From: Bacillota bacterium
Lineage (GTDB): Bacteria > Bacillota > Clostridia > Christensenellales > Aristaeellaceae
Direction of reading: 5' to 3'
DNA: 9,349 nt
Assembly: GCA_023443705.1 (NCBI GenBank)
Contig: JAEZTD010000283.1
Coordinates: forward strand, 1-9,349
Notes under the pieces: generated by a model
The model's database searches: none
The model's input: only the letters and a program-made list of their open reading frames with translations
Told to the model about the DNA's origin: nothing
Shown here: piece after piece, positions 4,399-9,349 of the stretch
How the letters are laid out: each line of letters starts with the position of its first letter
How positions within the stretch are numbered: the first letter of the stretch is position 1
Program-made: the position numbers and the translations under genes

Positions 4399-6783
4399 AT
4401 GGAAGGGGCAGCGAAAGAAAGAGGCATGAACGAGCGCGTTCGCAAGCTGCGCGCCCGGAGCATGGCGACGGAGCCCGCGATCTGCATGGAGCGGGCGCTG
4501 ATCGAGACCGAAACCTACAGGCAGAACGAAGGCCGCTTGTCGATCCCGGAGCTTCGGGCGCTGGCGCTGTACCGCTACATGGACAGCCGCACGCTGTACC
4601 TGGGCGAGGGCGAGTTGATCGTCGGCGAGAAGGCCTCCGGCCCTCAGAAAGCGCCCACGTTCCCGGAACTGTGCTGCCACACGGTGGAGGACATGCGCAT
4701 CATGGATGCCCGGGAACTGATCTCGTTCAAGGTGTCCGAGAGCGCGCTCAAAGACCAGGCGGATACGGTGATCCCCTACTGGCAGGGCCGTTCCATCCGG
4801 GAAAAGCTGCTCGCTTCCATGACCGACGAGTGGAAGGACTGCTACGCCGCGGGCATCTTCACCGAGTTCATGGAGCAGCGCGGCCCCGGCCACACGGTGG
4901 GCTCGAACAAAATCTACGAAAAGGGCTTTCTGGACTACAAGGACGAAATCAGGGCGGCGCTTGACGCGCTCGATCCGCTGAGCGACCTGAACGCGCAGAA
5001 AAAAGCCGAGCAGCTTCGCGCGATGGACATCGCCTGCGACGCCGTGATCCGCCTCGGCGCCCGCTATGAGGCGCTCGCCCGGGCGATGGCCGAGAAGGAA
5101 AAAGACCCCGCCCGCAAGGCGGAGCTATTTCAGATCGCCGAAAACTGCGCCGTCGTTCCCGCCCACGCACCGAAGACCTACTGGCAGGCGATCCAGATGT
5201 ACTGGTTCGTCCACCTGGGCGTGACCACCGAGCTGAACCCCTGGGATGCCTACAGCCCCGGGCGGCTGGATCAGCACCTGTACCCGTTCTACAAATCGGG
5301 CCTTGCGGACGGCAGCCTTGACGACGCGCGCGCGCTGGAGCTGCTCGAAAGCCTGTGGGTCAAGTTCAACAACCAGCCCGCGCCGCCCAAGGTGGGCGTG
5401 ACGCTCAAGGAGAGCGGCACCTACACCGACTTTGCCAACATCAACACCGGCGGCATCGCGCCCGACGGCTCCGACGGCGTGAACCCGGTCAGCTACCTGA
5501 TCCTCGACTGCATGGACGAGATGCAGCTTCTGCAGCCCTCCTCCAACGTGCAGATCTCCAAAAAGACGCCGCGCCACTTCCTGAAGCGCGCCTGCGAGGT
5601 GTCCCGCGAGGGCTGGGGCCAGCCCGCCTTCTACAACACCGAGGCCATCGTGCAGGAGCTGATGAACGCCGGAAAGACCCTGGAGGACGCCCGCAAGGGC
5701 GGCACCAGCGGCTGCGTGGAGACCGGCGCCTTCGGCAACGAGGCCTACATCCTGACCGGCTACTTCAACATCCCGAAAGTTCTCGAACTGACGCTGAACA
5801 ACGGTGTGGACCCGCGCACCGGCAGGCAGCTGGGGCTGAAACTGGGCTGCGCCGAGGATTTTTCGGACTTTGAGTCCCTCTACGCCGCATTTGAAAAGCA
5901 GATGGCGCATTTCATCGACGTGAAAGTGCGCGGCTCCAACGTGATCGAGCAGATCTATGCCCGCTACATGCCTGCGCCGTTTCTGTCGGTCATTACCAAC
6001 GACTGCATCGAAAAGGGCATGGACTACAACGAGGGCGGCGCGCGCTACAACACCAGCTACATTCAGGGCGTGGGCATCGGCACCATCACCGACTGCCTCG
6101 CGGCCATCAAGCTGCACGTCTACGAAAAGAACACCTTCACGATGGCGCAGCTGATGGAAGCGCTCTCCAAAGACTTTGAAGGAAGCGACTGGCTCCACGC
6201 GCAGGTCACAAACCGCGCGCCCAAGTACGGCAACGACGACGACTACGCCGACGACCTGATGCGCCGCGTGTTCAAAAGCTACCTGACCGAGGTCACCGGC
6301 CGCAAAAACACCCGCGGCGGCGAATACCGCGTCAACATGCTGCCCACCACCTGCCACGTCTACTTCGGCGAGGTCATGGGCGCTTCCGCCAATGGCAGGA
6401 AGGCCGGGCGTCCACTGTCCGAAGGCATTTCCCCCACCCAGGGCGCGGACACCCGCGGGCCTTCCGCGGCGATCCGCTCCGCCGCGAAGATGGACCACCT
6501 GATGACCGGCGGCACGCTCCTGAACCAGAAGTTCACGCCCCCGGTGGTCGCGGGCGAGGCGGGGCTTGACCACATGGCCGACCTCGTGCGCGCCTATTTC
6601 GACCTGGATGGCCACCACATCCAGTTCAACGTGATCGACCGCGAAACGCTCCGGGAGGCGCAGAAAAACCCGGATGAGTACCGGGACCTGATCGTCCGCG
6701 TGGCGGGCTACTCCGACTACTTCAGGAACCTAAGCCGCGCGCTGCAGGACGAGATCATCGACCGAACCGAGCAGAGCTTCTGA
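4399..6783 (+). CDS. hypD: Trans-4-hydroxy-L-proline dehydratase (glycyl radical enzyme)
   Basis: This 794-residue enzyme removes water from trans-4-hydroxy-L-proline by radical chemistry, giving (S)-1-pyrroline-5-carboxylate in the cytoplasm under anoxic conditions. The thiyl-radical cysteine is Cys439 in GGTSGCVETG, with Glu441 as the neighbouring base, and the radical glycine is Gly770 in VRVAGYSDYF near the C-terminus. Residues I recall as the hydroxyproline pocket of Clostridioides difficile HypD (Phe152, His160, Asp278, Ser334, Phe340, Cys434, Glu436, Tyr450, Thr645, Gly765) all appear here at a constant +5 offset: Phe157, His165, Asp283, Ser339, Phe345, Cys439, Glu441, Tyr455, Thr650, Gly770. 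This separates it from pyruvate formate-lyase, glycerol or propanediol dehydratases and choline lyase. GGAGG (4385-4389) is 9 bases before ATG 4399; an in-frame ATG at 4426 has a weaker site. The activase is upstream and the enzyme consuming its product is downstream. Confidence 0.93.
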   Translation: MEGAAKERGMNERVRKLRARSMATEPAICMERALIETETYRQNEGRLSIPELRALALYRYMDSRTLYLGEGELIVGEKASGPQKAPTFPELCCHTVEDMRIMDARELISFKVSESALKDQADTVIPYWQGRSIREKLLASMTDEWKDCYAAGIFTEFMEQRGPGHTVGSNKIYEKGFLDYKDEIRAALDALDPLSDLNAQKKAEQLRAMDIACDAVIRLGARYEALARAMAEKEKDPARKAELFQIAENCAVVPAHAPKTYWQAIQMYWFVHLGVTTELNPWDAYSPGRLDQHLYPFYKSGLADGSLDDARALELLESLWVKFNNQPAPPKVGVTLKESGTYTDFANINTGGIAPDGSDGVNPVSYLILDCMDEMQLLQPSSNVQISKKTPRHFLKRACEVSREGWGQPAFYNTEAIVQELMNAGKTLEDARKGGTSGCVETGAFGNEAYILTGYFNIPKVLELTLNNGVDPRTGRQLGLKLGCAEDFSDFESLYAAFEKQMAHFIDVKVRGSNVIEQIYARYMPAPFLSVITNDCIEKGMDYNEGGARYNTSYIQGVGIGTITDCLAAIKLHVYEKNTFTMAQLMEALSKDFEGSDWLHAQVTNRAPKYGNDDDYADDLMRRVFKSYLTEVTGRKNTRGGEYRVNMLPTTCHVYFGEVMGASANGRKAGRPLSEGISPTQGADTRGPSAAIRSAAKMDHLMTGGTLLNQKFTPPVVAGEAGLDHMADLVRAYFDLDGHHIQFNVIDRETLREAQKNPDEYRDLIVRVAGYSDYFRNLSRALQDEIIDRTEQSF

Positions 6784-6789
6784 GCATGT

Positions 6790-6806
6790 AAAGCCAAAGA
6801 GGCTTT
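6790..6806 (+). repeat. Small intercistronic hairpin
   Basis: AAAGCC (6790-6795) and GGCTTT (6801-6806) form a 6-bp stem with a 5-nt loop in the 49-base gap between hypD and the dehydrogenase gene. It has no T-run, so it is not a convincing terminator. It may protect the 3' end of a processed hypD message or be chance. Confidence 0.3.
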
Positions 6807-6832
6807 CATAAAGCGATTTGGAGGGGTATTCA

Positions 6833-8461
6833 GTGAGCAACGCATTCTTCTTCATGGAACAGCCCAAGAACGAGCCCGTGAAGGGATACCTGCCCGGAAG
6901 CGCCGAGCGCGCCTCCCTGAAGGCGGAACTGAGCCGACAGGCGGCCTGTGAGGTCGAAATCCCGCTGATCATCGGCGGCGTAGAGATCAAGACCGGCACG
7001 CTCGGCACGATTCGCATCCCCCACGACCACCGGCATGTCCTCGCAAGCTTCCACAACGCCGGCGAAGCCGAGCTGAAGGCCGCCATCAAGGCCGCCGGCG
7101 CGGCGAAGGAAGCCTGGGCCGCGATGCCCTGGGAACACCGGGCGTCGATTTTCCTGAAGGCCGCGGACCTGCTCGCCGGCCCCTGGCGCGACAAAATCAA
7201 CGCCGCCACCATGCTGGGTCAGAGTAAGACCTGCTATCAGGCCGAGATCGACTCCGCCTGCGAGCTTGCGGACTTCCTCCGCTTCAACGTCTACTACGCG
7301 CAGGAGATCATGAAGCAGCAGCCGAATTCTACCGCCGCCGTGTGGAACCGCATGGAATACCGCCCCCTCGACGGCTTCGTCGTGGCGGTGTCGCCTTTTA
7401 ACTTTACCTCAATCGGCGGCAACCTCTGCACCGCGCCGGCGATTCTGGGCAATACCGTCCTCTGGAAGCCGGCCTCCACGGCGGTTCTCTCCAACTACTA
7501 CTTCATGAAGCTTCTGGAGGAAGCGGGGCTGCCGGCGGGCGTGATCAACTTCATCCCCTGCCGCGGCACCGATCTTTCCAAGTACGTGCTGACCGACCCC
7601 GACATGGCGGGCTTCCACTTCACCGGCTCCACCGATGTGTTCAGCGGCGTGTGGAAGCTGGTGGGCGACAACCTGCGCACCTACAAAAACTACCCGCGCC
7701 TAGTTGGCGAGACCGGCGGCAAGGACTTTGTGTTCGCGCACCCGTCGGCGGATGAGGACGCCGTCGTCTCCGCGCTCATCCGCGGCGCCTTCGAGTATCA
7801 GGGGCAAAAGTGCTCCGCCGCGTCCCGCGCCTACATCCCGGAGAGCCTCTGGCCGTCCGTCAAAGAAAAGCTTCTGGCCGAGACCGCAAAGCTCAAGGTG
7901 GGCGACGTCTCAGACTTCACGAGCTTCATGGGCGCGGTGATCGACAGGAATTCATTTGACAACATCAAGGGTTACATCGACTACGCGGCCGCCTCGCCCG
8001 ACGCGGAGGTGCTCACGGGCGGTTATGACGACGCCGTGGGCTACTTTGTCCGCCCCACGGTGATCCTCGCCAAGACGCCGGACTTCAAGACCATGGTGGA
8101 GGAGATCTTTGGGCCCGTGCTGACGCTGTACGTCTATCCGGACGCCGAGATCGATATAGCGCTCCAGCTGTGCGACACCGCCTCCCCCTATGCGCTAACC
8201 GGCGCGGTCTTCGCCCGTGACCGCGAGGCCATCGTGAAGATGGAAAAGGCGCTCTCCGGCACCGCCGGCAACTTCTACATCAACGACAAGCCCACCGGCG
8301 CGGTCATCGGCCAGCAGCCTTTCGGCGGCGCGCGCGCCTCCGGCACCAACGACAAGGCGGGCTCGATGCTCAACCTGTACCGCTGGATCAGCCCTCGCAC
8401 CATCAAGGAAAACTTCCTGTCCGCGAAGGAGATTTCCTATCCGTTCATGAAGGAGTCCTGA
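6833..8461 (+). CDS. pruA: 1-pyrroline-5-carboxylate dehydrogenase (L-glutamate gamma-semialdehyde dehydrogenase), ALDH4A1 type
   Basis: The protein is 542 residues from GTG 6833, chosen because GGAGGGG (6820-6826) lies 6 bases before it; an in-frame TTG at 6818 lies before the ribosome site and is unlikely. It oxidises glutamate semialdehyde, the open form of pyrroline-5-carboxylate, to glutamate with NAD+. Aldehyde dehydrogenase features are complete: Asn190 in SPFNFTSIGGN (oxyanion), Glu293 in VGETGGKDF (general base), Cys327 in YQGQKCSAASR (nucleophile), EEIFGPVL, and the C-terminal GQQPFGGARASGTNDKAG. The N-terminus (NEPVKGYLPGSAERASLKAEL) and the length fit the stand-alone ALDH4A1/P5CDH class also found in animals and fungi, not the RocA or bifunctional PutA forms. 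It sits directly after the hydroxyproline dehydratase, whose product is its substrate, so the pathway assignment has both sequence and context support. No proline dehydrogenase domain is present. Confidence 0.93.
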   Translation: MSNAFFFMEQPKNEPVKGYLPGSAERASLKAELSRQAACEVEIPLIIGGVEIKTGTLGTIRIPHDHRHVLASFHNAGEAELKAAIKAAGAAKEAWAAMPWEHRASIFLKAADLLAGPWRDKINAATMLGQSKTCYQAEIDSACELADFLRFNVYYAQEIMKQQPNSTAAVWNRMEYRPLDGFVVAVSPFNFTSIGGNLCTAPAILGNTVLWKPASTAVLSNYYFMKLLEEAGLPAGVINFIPCRGTDLSKYVLTDPDMAGFHFTGSTDVFSGVWKLVGDNLRTYKNYPRLVGETGGKDFVFAHPSADEDAVVSALIRGAFEYQGQKCSAASRAYIPESLWPSVKEKLLAETAKLKVGDVSDFTSFMGAVIDRNSFDNIKGYIDYAAASPDAEVLTGGYDDAVGYFVRPTVILAKTPDFKTMVEEIFGPVLTLYVYPDAEIDIALQLCDTASPYALTGAVFARDREAIVKMEKALSGTAGNFYINDKPTGAVIGQQPFGGARASGTNDKAGSMLNLYRWISPRTIKENFLSAKEISYPFMKES

Positions 8462-8464
8462 GCC

Positions 8465-9349
8465 ATGGATAAATCCTTTTACATCGGGAACCGCAAGGCG
8501 CTGTATCAGCGAATCCCCGGCGACGCGCTGATCGTATCCTTCTCCGGCGCGCCGCTTCGGCGCACCGCCGACGCGTTCCACGGCTTCTTCGCCAACCGCA
8601 ACTTCGCGTACCTGACGGGCGTGGGCCTGCCGAATGCGCAGAAATTCGTGTTTCTCGCCGAGAAGCGGGCGGGCCGCGTGGAGGAGACCCTGTTCCTCCT
8701 GCCCCCGGACGCGCACCTCGAGCGCTGGAACGGCCGCCGTGTCAAGGCGGACGAGGCCCGCGCGCTTTCCGGCATCGAGTCCATCGCGTGGGTGGACGAC
8801 TTTGCCGCCCGGTTCCACAAGCTCGCCATGAGCGGCACGTTTGAGAGCCTGTACCTCGACATCGACCGACTGAAGCCGGACGAACCGGATTCCGACGCCG
8901 ACCGCTTCGCCGCCTTCACCGGGAAGGAGTACCCCTTCCTGACGGTGAAGAACCTGCTGCCGCACCTAAAGGCGCTTCGCACCATCAAAAAGCCCTGCGA
9001 GATCGACGCGATGCGAAAGGCCATGACCATCACCCGCGAGGGCATCCTGGACATGATGCGCTCCGTCCGCCCCGGCATGATGGAGTATGAACTGAAAGCG
9101 GTATACGACGCGGCGCTGACCCGAAACGGCGTCATCACCCCGGCCTTCCCGCCGATCATCTCCTCGGGCGCGAACAACTTCTGCATCCACTACGACGCCT
9201 ACACCGGTTTTGTGAACGACGGCGACATGATCTTAAACGATGTCGGCGCGATCTGGGACAACGAATGCAACGACGTGTCCCGCGGCTGGCCGGTGAACGG
9301 GAAGTTCTCCCGCGAGCAGGAACTAATCTACACCTGCGCCTTCAACACC
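8465..9349 (+). CDS. Aminopeptidase P / Xaa-Pro dipeptidase family protein (M24 metallopeptidase), 3'-truncated
   Basis: The frame runs from ATG 8465 to the window end without a stop (295 codons). AAGGAG (8450-8455) is 9 bases before the ATG, inside the end of the dehydrogenase gene; the ATG follows that stop by 3 bases. Residues about 5-150 look like the aminopeptidase P N-terminal domain (RRTADAFHGFFANRNFAYLTG). The creatinase/pita-bread catalytic domain begins near 175 (LKALRTIKKPCEIDAMRKA). His242 in CIHYDAY matches the substrate-side His243 of E. coli PepP, and Asp259 and Asp270 (ILNDVGAIWDNECNDVSRGWPVNGKFS region) match its first two manganese ligands with the same 11-residue spacing. 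The remaining His and two Glu ligands lie outside the window. The family cleaves bonds before proline or hydroxyproline, so the operon context suggests release of hydroxyproline from collagen-type peptides. Aminopeptidase versus dipeptidase activity is not decided. Confidence 0.88.
   Translation, partial: MDKSFYIGNRKALYQRIPGDALIVSFSGAPLRRTADAFHGFFANRNFAYLTGVGLPNAQKFVFLAEKRAGRVEETLFLLPPDAHLERWNGRRVKADEARALSGIESIAWVDDFAARFHKLAMSGTFESLYLDIDRLKPDEPDSDADRFAAFTGKEYPFLTVKNLLPHLKALRTIKKPCEIDAMRKAMTITREGILDMMRSVRPGMMEYELKAVYDAALTRNGVITPAFPPIISSGANNFCIHYDAYTGFVNDGDMILNDVGAIWDNECNDVSRGWPVNGKFSREQELIYTCAFNT

Noticed and set aside
5125..6618. 497-codon open frame on the minus strand inside hypD
   Set aside because: It is antisense to a confidently identified enzyme; long open antisense frames are expected in GC-rich genes with strong codon bias, and the translation is Val/Ala/His/Arg-rich without a recognisable domain.
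4399..6783. Pyruvate formate-lyase, glycerol/propanediol dehydratase or choline TMA-lyase identity for the glycyl radical enzyme
   Set aside because: PFL would have a Cys-Cys pair, while the active site here reads GCVETG; the whole recalled hydroxyproline pocket of HypD is matched at a constant offset, and the downstream gene uses the HypD product.
6818..6820. TTG at 6818 as dehydrogenase start
   Set aside because: It lies just upstream of and overlaps the GGAGGGG ribosome site that serves the GTG at 6833.
1..9349. CRISPR arrays, tRNA or rRNA genes, insertion sequences, phage or toxin-antitoxin genes
   Set aside because: No regularly spaced repeats, cloverleaf-like stretches, transposase or phage motifs were seen in the short non-coding intervals.

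Overview
The window is GC-rich, almost fully coding DNA that looks like an anaerobic, probably gut-associated member of the Firmicutes (class Clostridia, high-GC lineage). This rests on the oxygen-sensitive glycyl radical enzyme with its activase, a NusG-domain-II plus Gx-transporter pair, strong GGAGG-type ribosome binding sites and sigma-A-like promoters. No species can be named from the sequence alone. No RNA genes, insertion sequences, CRISPR arrays or phage genes were seen.

Region 1 (1-2615, plus strand) is a flavin/redox group. It has the 3' part of a flavocytochrome-c/fumarate-reductase-type flavoprotein whose start lies outside the window, then a 14-bp perfect hairpin, then a membrane-anchored NusG-domain-II protein overlapping a Gx-family membrane protein by ATGA. 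This combination resembles the machinery that feeds electrons to secreted flavinylated reductases in Gram-positive bacteria. The substrate of the reductase is not resolved.

Region 2 (2616-3523) holds a hairpin between convergent genes, a minus-strand XRE-cupin regulator, and a divergent control region. That region has a near-consensus promoter on each strand and a cluster of TTCAT/ATGAA half-sites between the two -35 boxes.

Region 3 (3524-9349, plus strand) is a hydroxyproline-catabolism operon. In order it encodes a radical-SAM activase (HypE-like), trans-4-hydroxy-L-proline dehydratase (HypD), an ALDH4A1-type 1-pyrroline-5-carboxylate dehydrogenase, and the first 295 codons of an aminopeptidase P / prolidase-family (M24) peptidase. 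The genes fit one route: the peptidase frees (hydroxy)proline from peptides such as collagen fragments, HypD dehydrates hydroxyproline to pyrroline-5-carboxylate, and the dehydrogenase oxidises that to glutamate with release of NADH. The best-known HypD context pairs it with pyrroline-5-carboxylate reductase (ProC), giving proline for Stickland reduction. Here the local partner is oxidative, so the operon makes reducing equivalents rather than consuming them.

The most noteworthy points are this oxidative hydroxyproline operon, an activase whose ferredoxin-like insert has lost several expected cysteines, the compact divergent control region, and the adjacent flavoprotein reductase group as a possible electron sink.
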